Source of the DNA: Pegea sp. RAD2-039
Taxonomy: Eukaryota; Chordata; Thaliacea; Salpida; Salpidae
NCBI GenBank assembly: GCA_034620365.1
Contig: JAQGEQ010000363.1
Coordinates: forward strand, 1,984,001-2,048,000
Reading direction: 5' to 3'
Length of the DNA: 64,000 nt
Below the pieces are notes generated by a model. That model had not been told where the DNA came from. It made no database searches and was given only the letters and a program-made list of their open reading frames with translations. Numbering within the stretch: the first letter of the stretch is position 1; each line of letters starts with the position of its first letter. Below are positions 38,859 through 53,748 of this stretch, in pieces. A program made the position numbers and the translations under genes.

Positions 38859-41085
38859 TTATTGTCCCAAATATAAACAAAATTCTTGTACACACTCAAT
38901 TTGTATCTATAGTTGAGTATGTATCAACTTGTTGATGTTATTTTATAATCACTTTTCCGTACTTACAATTTAATTCTTTCCTAAATATTCGTTAATCAGT
39001 TGAATGTTTATGAATCAGAAAATCAATTTTCAACTGTTGGTGTCCAGACTTTAAGTCCAACTTTATATTTCGTAAATTGACACCATCGTGGAATTTAAAA
39101 GAATCTTGAATAATAAAACTGATATTTCTGTCTTACTCTTGAGTGTTCATTACTCGCTACTTCACTATTAAAAATAAATATTAACCGAATATTTGATTAT
39201 TTTAGATGAAAAGCTTAGTTTATCAGAAATTATCTTTATTTTTAATAGACTATTTTCATACCAGTAGGTTGGTTAGAAAAATCTTGGTATTAAGCTTTTA
39301 TTTTTATAATAAGTATTTATCAAGGACTAAATAATAAAGTATTATTTTTTTATTATCACCAAAGTCTTAAGTCCTTAGTTAGTAAATGTAAACTCTTTTT
39401 TGTAGCACTGACAGGTATAAGTTGTGTAACCAATTTACATCAGTGTTCAACTTTTACAGGCTGTAGACTGTCATATTAAAAGATAATAAATAATTGTTTA
39501 TAATTGAAATTACTTTAAAATTTAGTTTGAAACATAGCTGTGCCATTTAAAGTAGGTGAAAAAGTAATACCAAGGTCTCTGATCGAAGATACTCGTGGAA
39601 TAATAAATCCATTGCTGAACTTTCAGTTCAAGGAATTTGCAGCTGGTTTACGGGAGAAAGTAATAAGTTCACACTTTGTTGGCTGGATTCTGAGCTGCGA
39701 GGTCATAGGTGTTTATCGTTTTCAGGCTGTAGACAGTTAATTTTAAAAGTTAATTACTAATTGTTTCTAATTGTAATTATATTAGAATTCAGCCTGCTAG
39801 TAATTGGTGTCGGTAATAGATATTAACTTATTTATGGTGAAAAACTATTTCGATTTATAAATTAGTTTTTACTTTTGTTGATTACTCCTGTAAAATTATT
39901 AATAAATTTTCCTTTACTCACACCTCTGATTTTTTTTAATGCTTATCTTATAAGGCGTTTTTTGCTGAATATCTAAGAACAATGTAATTGAGAAGTAATA
40001 ACAAAAATAAAGTCAATTTAAGATGCACAAAGTTAAATCTTCAAAGTTAATTTTTGCGACAAATTATTTGCTCAAATCTTTGTTCTGTTTCATAAAAATT
40101 GACAAAATCAATTGACAATTTAAAGTTTATAAGTTTCTAGACTTTATTCAACTATTGGACAGGAAGTGACACACAGTTTTATCTATTGGGCAACAATTTT
40201 ATTCTTATTAATTAATGATTTTGTGTCACAAGTATTCAAATTGAATTAAAGTAAATACAAGTTAAAAATTTAATAGAAAAAGTCCATATTCGGTTGATGT
40301 AACTTCTACTTATGGTGTTTTTTGTTGTGTTTTCCTAGTTTCTTTACTTAAGCAATTTTTTTTAACTTTAAATTCTTGTGAAATTTGAGTAGTTTTTTAT
40401 GAAACTTATCATTTTTGCAACTTCTAGATTTTTATCAATAAATGAATTTATTTTGTTGTTTATCTAATCTTTATTTGTTTACTCAAAATTTGATTACTCT
40501 TTTTGCCCAAATTTCTGTTCTAGTCTTGAATGTTTGTTAATCACTAACGAGATATCCTCTACCTGTTGTATTAGTAAACATGTAAATAAGACTTTAATAG
40601 AAATGTCGGTGATGAGAGTAATATTCCATCTAAATTAAGATTGTTATTAATTGTTAACTTATAGTTAAACATTATTATGATATTTTATAAATTATAAAAG
40701 CATAATGTACCAGCCTTGTGTTTATTTTTGCATGATATTTTAAAAGTTGTATTTTTATTTTAATATTATAGTTATATATTTGTGTATAATATAATAAAAC
40801 ATTGTTCTTATAATGAATATATTTATTGTAGTTATTTTAATATTTGTTTATACAATTTAACAACTATAGTTTTAAATCAAATTCCTTAATACATGTTTTG
40901 ATAGTTATTTTTTGAAGTTAATAGCTATTTATTACAATAAATATTTCTCATTTGAGTTTGTATTTAATATTTTAATAGAAAAATCTTTTTAGACATCTTA
41001 ACATGCCTATTTCTATCTTTACTGAATTATTTTATATAACCATAAACTTTAATTTTCAGATTTGACATCACTTAAAATTCAAATA
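38859..41085. other. Intergenic region with a local direct repeat
   Basis: Apart from the direct repeat (39438-39525 and 39704-39792) and an unassigned open stretch at 39540-39740, nothing was recognised. Strongly AT-rich after 40.1 kb. Confidence 0.5.
39438..39792 (+). repeat. Direct repeat, two ~88-bp copies 266 bp apart
   Basis: Copies at 39438-39525 and 39704-39792 share a core CAGGCTGTAGAC, then TTAAAAG, TAATTGTTT and TAATTG-AATTA with a few gaps (about four fifths identical by eye). Between and into the second copy runs an open frame (39540-39740, ...EFAAGLREKVISSHF) without an ATG at its start. It may be an old local tandem duplication or two copies of a short interspersed repeat. Confidence 0.6.
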
Positions 41086-44374
<3,289 letters not shown>

Positions 44375-47300
44375 TTGTTTTCTTTCATCTTTAGTTTAAT
44401 CAGATCTTTCAATTTTGTGCAATTCTTTTTTATATCTGCTTCTAACAACTATATCGTGATTAATTTTAATTTTTACAAAACCTTTTTTAATTGTTACTTG
44501 TAGAACTTGTGATTTTATATCTTACATATGCAAATGTACTAAAATGCCATTTCTTAAAATTGTATAAATGATTTTCTAATAATTGCTTTTATCTCCTTTA
44601 AGGCTTTTGAAGCCACTCAGCTTCAATAAACTATCTAAACAGCCATAAAATATTCCCACTCTTTAGATAAAAGGAAATTTGTTCTTCAGATCTTTGAAAA
44701 AATGAATTTTTAATATCAGAGTGGCAACTATATAAGATAAAGCTCGAAATAATTAGTCACGTTTATCAGCTAAGAAGTAATTAATAAATTGAATTATAAT
44801 CACTTTATTCACACACTTCTGGGCAGCCATTAAAACAGTAGTTAAATAATTTAAATACAGAAGAGAACTGTATAAACATATGATTTAGGAAACGCTTTTT
44901 TAGATTTACTTGAAAGATTCGTTTATTTTTGAAATTTAAAAGATAAAATGGTCAATGAACAAACTTGCCAAAAAAAGTGTTAATTAGTCAATTATATCTT
45001 AATTTTTTTGAAGAGTATTTTGCACTACCATCAAGTTGGGTTAGTTACGTGCTTTTAAAAGTAGTCAAGATACCTTAAATTATTAAGCGCAAGATTTGTT
45101 TCGAAAATTTGTTCTTTTGATTAAAAGATAATCGATTTTGTCAAAGATTTGTTATAAGATGACTTAATTAAAATAATTTTACTCTCATACTTATGCTTCA
45201 TTAAAGTTGACAGTACCTTTGTTAGTATCTACAATCAAAGCTTTTGAAGATACTACAAAATATACAAGATGAATACATGGTCATTCATCAAATCTAGCTT
45301 TAAATCTAATTTTATAAACATGAATTTTCAAACTGATGAAGGTTTCTTATACAATCTATTTCGGAATCGCCGTTAAACCGAAGTATAATACCTCGATAGC
45401 AACAATTGTAAAAAGTTTAATTTGTAAAGTCAAAAGCTTTTTTATTCGTTTTATAATTATACTTGCTTTAAACAGTAGAGAATTAACTCGGACAATTATT
45501 TAGTAATTATGATGGTAATGAATCTATATTTTTTACTAAACATAAATATTGGAAGACACCCATAGAGTTTATATAGAATTACTGATAAAAATGTTTTGAC
45601 TGATAAAGCACATCAACTGTACTTTTATGGTAATTTCACTAAAAACTGTTGTTTGATAGAAAAGTAGAGATAAGAATTAAAGCATTTAAATTTTTGTGGA
45701 AATCTCCTCAAAAAATATAATTTATTTTCATTTTTTAACTGAGTAATAATTATTAAAAGCTGTTACTTTATACATTTTTAAGAAAAGTGCAAAAATATCA
45801 TTAATATTTTTTCCGTTAGGGGGCAGTACCGCAGTCAATCATTACCATAATATGCTAGACCTTGGCTCGAACTTGATTTGTTACAAAGCTATGTGAAGGA
45901 ATTTAAAATTTATCAATAAAATACATTCGTAAATATACAAGCTAATAAATATTTTGATACTTTTCTTAGCAGTGTCTTATTATAAATGTTTTGCTTTAGC
46001 TCATCTATATTTTTAAGCTGTTGCGTCATACTTACCTAAACAAAAACATTTCAGAAAGAAGTTGAAATATATGGATCAATTAATGCAAATTTTTTACTAA
46101 TTCTAAAAATCTAATAAATACACAAATAAAAATTGTTTTAAAAGTACAATTAACTCTTTGTAAACAATAAAAACCGATTAAATATTTGTTATTCATGAAC
46201 TTTGTCACTAGTATTTTCATAAAAAGTTTCTTTTTTTAGTAGTCATTAGTATATCTCATTTAAGGAAGTTTTGATATGAAGGCTAATTGATAGTATTAAA
46301 ATTTATGATTGCTGACTATAAACTATTATAGTTTTTTTCTCATGAAAGTCATCAATTATTTTCGTCATAATTTTGAAGTCATGAGAATCTTAAAATAAAT
46401 TTTATTATCTAAATATCAAACAAGTTGTCATGTCAGTAGCTAGAATATGTCATCATCAGATAAGTCTGAATATAACCTCCAACACCAGTTCATGTAAACT
46501 CTTGTAACTCTATAATAAGCAGTTGTGCTAAATTTGTTGCATCTTAAATTTATTCAAATATTAAAAGAAAACTTTCCCATAGATGTACTTTAGAAATAGT
46601 AATATCACTTTTTTAACTTTTGTATTTGTATTTAGTAAAACCAATCATCATATATAATTGTAAAGAGAAGTAAAAATAATTTTTTGAACATTTAATTCTA
46701 ACAAAAGTAACTAAAAACTTTAAATTTCGAAATTATTCAAATTCTTGCTTTGCATATTATTCATATTCTAAAGTTATTTAAGAACATACTTTAAATTTAT
46801 TTGAAATACTACAACGGGTTTGTTTCTAAAATATAAAAGTTTTTATTAATCTTTTTTTATATATTACAAACAAAAGATGTTGAATTTTTAGCTTTAGTTT
46901 TAAGAAAATATTAATGATGTTAAGATTATTGGACCACACACAGCTGTGTGGCTTCAATTTTCAGTTAATGTGACGTCACGATTCAAAAAAATGAACATCG
47001 TTCCGCATGAGTAACTTCAGATGTCACATAAGCGATGTAAAATTTTTTCCAGTTTAAAACCACAAACAATTAAAATGTAAATTAATAATTCTTGAAATTT
47101 AGAGTCTGTGTATACTTTCTTAAGCTTTATTGCAAGAGGTACAAAGCTCTTTTTCATTCTTATTAAATGAAACAAAGCTTAACCAGTAAGCTTAACTTGT
47201 AATTTTATCTACTTTTAGGTCAACTCTGTCAGTTGATAATTTTACTAATATATAAACGCAAATAATTAAATATTTTCGAATTACAAAAGTTTATATTGAT

Positions 47301-50279
47301 TATCGGATTAAATAAGCATGGTTTAAAAACTTTTATTAAAACCACAATGTATAATTAAGTAAATTAACAGTTCGTACACGAAATTAAAGAAAAATTATAT
47401 GGTATGTCAATCAGAATTTTTGCTTAAATCAGCATTTGTTTAGTAAAATGCCGAGATTTAGAATCATTCAGTTATTTTTTAGTTATTTACGTGTCAACTT
47501 TTTACTGCTTATTTACCAGCAAATTTTTTCGCAAATAAAATTGACTTTTCAATAGTTTAGTTTAATGACCTGACTATGAAACATTTAATAAATTTGCAAG
47601 TTCGATTAAATTATTGGAAATTTTTAAACATTTCAATTTGTTGTTGCTTTACGTAATTAAATTTTTCAATAACAAATTTATAATACACTACTTGAAAAAC
47701 TAACAGTTATAAACTATTTGTTTGACAGAAGTTTTATTTTTTTTTTAATTTAGCAATGATTAATTCTACAGGAAAGTTTGACTAAAATGTCCTGCTTTTA
47801 ATTTGTAAGAAAAAATAGAATCTTTTTAATTGTTTTAAATTAGTAGAAGTTTTAACTTTTTATTCTAAAAGATCAAATGTTGTTTGAGTAAGTAAGTAAT
47901 TTAAGGAACTTAAAATAGTTTGTTATTGAATAAAGTTTGAAATTTCTAGATGAATTTAGAATCAAAATTACATTTTAATTATATAATTTACTGTTTAATC
48001 ACTTTTTTTAAAGATTTGTTGTGTAAATCAACAATTTAACTTTTGCTACCAGCATAAAAATGCTCGTTGATTTAAACTTTGATTAAACATTTTGATAGAA
48101 GATTGACCTTAAATAATTATCTTTTAATAAATGCATTTAAAATTGTTCGTTTTGTTACTTCAATTTGTTTAAAAAACTAATTATTGTTGTTATGTATAAT
48201 CATAATTTTTATTCAATCAATCTTTTAATTAAATCTTTGTAAGATCTAATAAAAAAAGACTTATTTTTAACTTTATTGGAGTTTTTGCTGCTCTAACTAC
48301 AAACCAAATCGTCTTAAAGTTTTTCTGTCATAGTTTTCTTTGATAAGGCAATTTTATTTTTTGTTTATAATGGCTCCATAAGACTCAGACAAATTATTCA
48401 ATTACTTTTTCGAAATATTTACAAAAAGGAGTAAAGTTTTAAGATGTAATACTTTGTTACTAAAAACTTATTATTCAAGGAATAACAAAACATAGCATTA
48501 CCAGTTTAACTATTAATAACAACTTTAAATATAGACTCCTAAAACTTTTAGTGAACTTTGTAAATATAAAGTTTGAAAAGATAAAGCAATTACGTTGTAT
48601 ACACCAAAAACTTTTGCCATGATTTTTTCGATCATATGTTTAATTGACTTGTATGATTTTTTTAAATTCAAACTTTTTAAACTCAACCGATTTAAACTTC
48701 ATCTTTATCAAAGAAATATTTTCTCGGAATGGTTTATCTTTTCAAACTTTCTCAGCGATTATAAATCTAAAAATCACTATCAGTCTTAAAAATCATTTTT
48801 AGGCCTAAAAATATCAACTGCTTATTTGAGTAATGTATTGAATAAATTTACAAAGAAAATAAAGGTTTGATTCATATCTACTTTGTAAGTTTTTTTAAGA
48901 ACGATTCAAATATTTTCAACTATTTTACTTAATATCTATTTTGAGTTTTAACTCAATCTTAAATATTTTAAACTTTTGCAGTTTTCTACAACAACTAAAA
49001 ATATTATTAAAATCTTGTTATTAAAAAAGTCAATAAATAAGATTTGTACAAATGTTTTTGTGAACATGTTAAGTCTTTTTGAACTTACCAGAAAATTGAA
49101 TTATTTAAATTGATGCTACTGATGATAATTTTAATTCTATGGAACTGTTAAAGGTGCTTTTTGTAAAAATAATGGCTAAAATAAGCTTATTAATTACACT
49201 TGATTACTTTAATAAAACTTTTAGTCAAATTATGTTTCCTAATTACATAATATTATAAATTAGACTCTGTTGTTATTACTAAAATTGTAAACAAAATCTG
49301 TTATTAAAAAATTGCGAAAAAATTATTTTCAAAAAAGTATTTTTAATGCAATAAAACTTTTGCTTTTATTTTTGAAGTCATAAAAATTCAAATTTTAGTT
49401 TTTAACTTTTGCTTTATAACAAAAATAGAAGTTTCTGTTTATAAATATTATAAAGAAAATAAACTCAAAATCTAAATATTGTCATTTGATATAAATATTG
49501 AATAATTTATTTATCAGCAATATAACAAATGATTAACTATTTTTAACCAGGAAGTAACCATTTATTAAATAAATGAGATCCCTTTTTTGGGTATAAAATT
49601 GAACTAAACAACTCAACAAAGTTTTCATAAGAAACTGTTGTTTTCTTTTATTTTGCTGAGTTAAGCTATTTAATATAATGCACAAACTGGTTTCTTCCAT
49701 AATTCAATTCAAGTTTGGCAAAAAATCATGTTTAAACGTTGTAAAGAATTAAACTTGAAAATGGTTTGAAAACCTAGTCAAAGTTGAAACTAGTTTTTTT
49801 TTAGTATACCTTTCAAATTGAAGTGAGAGTAATTGGAAGTTATTAGTAATAAAATCTCTTTTACTTGCATTAGAAGACTTAGAAAAGATTTTTATATAAA
49901 CAATGTTTTAGAAACTAATGATTATGAAATATAGATATAAAAAATGGTTTGTTTTCAAGTTTTTTTGACCTTAAAAGGAGCTTAGTGGAAGTTAACTCAT
50001 TAAGAAGAAGTAGTTAAAGGTATTCCATAAAAAAATATCCATAATCTGTTATTTACAACTGTGAATAAACGCGAGAGTTCCAAAAGATGTCTGTAAGCTG
50101 CTTTAAGGCTAAATATCTTTTGTTTTGATTATTTAACTAACAATCACAGAACAATGTATATTATCTAAATTGAATATATTTTATTTATTATTTTATTTCA
50201 ACCAGCTAAAAAATAGATTAGAAATCATAGAAATGCTTAAAAAGTCATTTGACTGTGTAACTCAATAAGAAAAAGGGAG
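44375..50279. other. Gene-poor AT-rich stretch with one promoter-like spot
   Basis: No reading frame of note. The only compositional exception is 46930-47040, which has a palindromic E-box and CRE. A 64-codon frame at 48595-48789 is unremarkable. Confidence 0.55.
46938..46980. promoter_or_regulatory. E-box palindrome plus full CRE site
   Basis: CACACAGCTGTGTG (46938-46951) is a perfect 14-bp palindrome around a CAGCTG E-box. GTGACGTCAC (46971-46980) is a perfect palindrome containing the CREB/ATF octamer TGACGTCA. The two sit 20 bp apart in otherwise AT-rich DNA, about 2.6 kb after SQOR. Could be an enhancer or the promoter of an unseen transcript. Confidence 0.35.
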
Positions 50280-50781
50280 TGACGTCATCGCGTAAAAGTA
50301 TAAGTACTGGTGGGTTAGATGGCAAGTCCATTTCAATTTTTAGATTTATGGAACAGGAGGAAGTGCTGGCGGTCTTTTGCCACAAAGATGTCTTCGAATC
50401 TTTATGATGAGTTTCAGATTGAGTTTTGAAAATTGGTTGCCACTTTCTGGTGTTTTCTGTGTTTAATGAATTTGATTTTAATGTTTTTTTTGATAGAAGC
50501 TGTTGACCCTATTGACAGTCATAAACTGATTCTTAATTTTGTTTTATTTTTTGTTTACTTTTTCGACTTGATGTCGAATTAAGAAGTCCTTGTCTTCATC
50601 TATTCAAGCTTTAAGTAGCTACAAGGCCTTGTCATTAGTATATGCTGATTTTCTTACTTTTAATGAGACTTATTGTTTGAACGGCTGATTAATTAGCTGA
50701 TTTTATCTTCGTTAAGTTTCTAATGTGTAGTTTTGAGTTTTACTTTCAGTAAAATATTCAATTTCAGTTCCTATCGGCGTT

Positions 50782-50850
50782 ACACTGCTTAACTTGCACC
50801 AAAGGAAGTGAAATGAATTTTCTCACTCCTTCGTACAAGTTAAACGGTGT
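50782..50850 (+). repeat. Long imperfect hairpin, pre-miRNA-like size
   Basis: Arms 50782-50811 and 50823-50850 are nearly complementary: the left arm starts ACACTGCTTAACTTG and the right arm ends CAAGTTAAACGGTGT. A few mismatches and small bulges occur, and the loop is 11 nt. A 69-nt fold with ~28 paired positions fits a microRNA precursor. No known mature miRNA was recognised in either arm. Confidence 0.55.
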
Positions 50851-50962
50851 TTCAGTCAACAAAAACGGAACAAATTAGACCATAAATAAACTTGTAGGTC
50901 ATTTTGACCATTCGCTGTTTTACTTGTTCAATGAAATGGTGTTTTCGTGACTTGGAACCAAG

Positions 50963-50992
50963 CAGATGCTAGCTAAAAGTTGCTGGCATCTG
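50963..50992 (+). repeat. 11-bp stem-loop
   Basis: CAGATGCTAGC pairs with GCTGGCATCTG (one G-U pair) around an 8-nt loop. Confidence 0.5.
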
Positions 50993-51109
50993 AGTGGTAC
51001 CTAGTCAAGAAATTCACAGCTCTACAATCTACAATTTGAACGAATTTTGCATTTTTGTATCATTTCGATGTAACCTAGACCTAAGAAACCTGTCCAGGGA
51101 CTACCCAAA

Positions 51110-51134
51110 TGTGGCTCTTACCTGTTGAGCCACA
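51110..51134. repeat. Perfect 8-bp stem-loop
   Basis: TGTGGCTC and GAGCCACA flank a 9-nt loop. On minus this reads like the D-arm/A-box of a tRNA, so a tRNA-derived SINE head is an alternative, although no good B-box follows. Confidence 0.45.
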
Positions 51135-51250
51135 GAGGGGAGTTTACCCGTACAAGTTTCTAGCAAACTTCTGGTTTGTGTGCTGATACTGTATTTTCAT
51201 TTCCGCATATTTCGTGTATTTTATGATTCAATAAAAGTTGATTTTTAAAA

Positions 51251-53661
51251 AAAGACATTGTCTGATGCTTGAAAGTTTTTGTTAGAAATATAAATTTAGT
51301 AAGTTTTGAAAATACAAGCAAATCATATAAAGTTATCAGTGAGGTAAGAAATTGATTGGAAATAAATTAGTTCCCCATTATAATTCTAAGTGAACAAGAG
51401 AAATTATCAAAAAATCAATCAGCAGATGCTAATAGGTTTCCAATAAATTTAAAATGACTTTTTCTAATAGCTTCTAATAATAGATTAAGAAATTCAAATA
51501 TTTACCACACATTTCATAATATTTAAGTTATAAATCTTATCATTAAATAAAAAGAGAAAATATTTCAATTTAAATTAGCACAGTGTGCAACTAAATCTTG
51601 AAAAATTATGGTCTATTTTTCTAAGTTATTTTTTATTGACCTCAATCTGATTTGTTTTCAAAAACCTGTAATAATGAATGTTTTTATATAATAACAACTC
51701 TATACTCTTCTAATAGTTATCTAAGAATAACAAGTTTTAATAAAAATAATAATTTTCTAATTTACTCTTTCATTATCAAAATTAATCAATTTTAAAATTT
51801 CAAAAAGCTTACACAATATTTTGCTGAGTTATTTAAAAAATGAATGGTCACAAGTCATTTACTTCTTACAGATAAATCATTATTATTAAATCTTAAGATA
51901 CTCATTTTAATGACTTATAATGTTTATACAGAATAAACTTACAAATGTTATCAAATTGTTTGTTAAAAAATTGTATGTTCATATAGAGCTGTAAAGCTAG
52001 CCTATACAGAAGAATGTTGGTGAAATATTAAAATTTATTTTACAAATCTAAAAACTTTTAAAAATGTGATACAATTGTTTGATAGTTATGTTTACAGAAC
52101 AACAATAAAATTTGATTTTCAAAAACAAAACAATGACTTTAATTAGTTTATGTATTTTATACAAAGATAATTCTTTTTTATTTTAAGTAAGCTTGTCAGC
52201 TTGAATACTTTTTTATTTCGAAACTAATTTCTTTTCAAGAGTTCAAAATACTTGTTGCTAGTTTGAGTGAAACTACCTCTATTGACAAAGTCAAATCCTA
52301 AAGTATTTTTTGTCAAATAACATTATTTTGAGTTCAACTTTTCTGAATAAAATTTGAAAGTATTAAATTTGTCTTTTCTAAGCCACAAATACCTTCTGTA
52401 ATAGTGTAATTACACAATTTAATAGCCTGATTCGACTGATTATGTCCATAATGGCTGTGCTCCAGAAATGGCGTGAAAAACAAAACACAGTAAAATGCAA
52501 AGTACGAAGAATCCACTTAAATTAACTTTTTAAATATTTTTAAAGAAATTATAACATTTATATATTTCAAATATATATATACAATATATTTCAAAATATT
52601 GTAATTAAAAGGAAGCACTTTTAAACTTCTAGTTATCGCTTTAGGCTTTTTTCCATTTTTGTTTTAACTACTGAATTATCGAGAAGGTAACCTCAAAGTT
52701 TTTATAAAATATTCTAAATAATTAGTTGGTACTCAAATGCTGGATTGATTTAATAAATTTTCTTCAAAACATCTCTAGACCTATTTTAACAAGGTTTGTA
52801 CAAAATAGGAAAACAAATATTATTTTGTGTCTTGGAAGAATTGCTCTTATTGCATTTATTAACGAAAACTTGAAACCCAAGAAAAATGTCATAGATTGAA
52901 GCCTGGTATCAGAACCAGTAGCATTCTTAGCAAGTTATTTTGAGACGTATTCTGTATGTCTTCACCAAAAAGTAAAGTTTCCAGAGCTGCTTATACTTTG
53001 TAATAATCTGAGTTCTGCTCGTTTAGTTATGGACAGTTTCATCAATTTGTTTTAAGCTTCTTTCTTCTCACTTTAGAGAGATTTTTCCAACCACGTGTTA
53101 GCAACTTAGACGACTAAAATTTATATGAAAAAAGTGACTCAATATTTCATGATTCTCTTTATTAAAAAGAACTTGAATGAGTTAAACTAAATATTTCTTC
53201 AGAAGTGTTTAAAATATTTTTAGTTATCTAGTAAAAAAATAACTTTATATATTAGGTATAGATATATTTCTAAAATTATAAATTACACAATCTAGTTAAT
53301 AAAGAAAATCAAAAAACTACAGTTTACCCTTGTAAATTTACAATTGTAAAAATGTCCAATATTTTTATTTCAAACAAAGACTACTTCAATTTTATGGTGA
53401 AAATAGTAATTTAAAATAATTCGATCTAACTTTAAAACTTGTACATACACTAAACGTATCTCACAATACCTACTGTATATTGAACTAAGACTTATGAAAT
53501 CTTCAAATTATAAATAACTTGTAATTAGTTGAATCTTTTAATTTACAATTTGTAAATTTGCATATAGCTTAGATAAAAATGGAATTTAAGAAATACAAAA
53601 CACTTTCAACCTTTCATATAAGACTGTTTTAAACGATGAAGCAACTATCAATACAATAGAG
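51251..53661. other. AT-rich intergenic stretch
   Basis: No gene, RNA or mobile element recognised. A short frame at 52334-52516 (-) is probably chance. Confidence 0.5.
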
Positions 53662-53748
53662 CAACGATATGAACTAGCGGTTAAGTTGATTAACTGCTTC
53701 GATTCATTGTATTTGATAGGCGGGAGTTTTATTCTCAACTTGTCTTCG
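53662..53748 (+). pseudogene. Decayed tRNA-Ser(GCU)-like sequence or tRNA-derived SINE head
   Basis: Reads in tRNA order: GAACTAGCGGTTAAG (D-arm/A-box of Ser/Leu tRNAs), GATTAACTGCTTCGATTCAT (anticodon arm with GCT in the loop), a long variable arm, and GGGAGTTTTATTCTC where GGGTTCGAATCCC would be. The T-loop and acceptor stem no longer pair properly, so a working tRNA is unlikely. The next ~140 bp are also GC-richer and include a hairpin (GCCTAC...GTAGGC near 53850-53885), which would suit a SINE body. Confidence 0.45.

Larger units (their letters stand above)
50280..51250 (+). ncRNA. Hairpin-rich, possibly transcribed noncoding locus
   Basis: A GC-richer island without a long reading frame. 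It opens with TGACGTCATCGCG (50280-50292) and a TATA-like AAGTATAAGTA 10-20 bp later, and ends with AATAAA near 51230. Inside are stem-loops at 50782-50850, 50897-50909, 50963-50992 and 51110-51134. A 19-codon frame (50348-50407, MEQEEVLAVFCHKDVFESL) begins at the first ATG. Together this could be a polyadenylated structured RNA or primary microRNA transcript. The alternative is a decayed composite transposon: the last hairpin read on minus also resembles a tRNA D-arm (GGCTCAACAGGTAAGAGC). Confidence 0.3.

Noticed and set aside
51060-51135. Intact tRNA gene on minus at the 51.1-kb hairpin
   Set aside because: A D-arm-like stem is present but no convincing T-arm or acceptor stem; mentioned only as an alternative.
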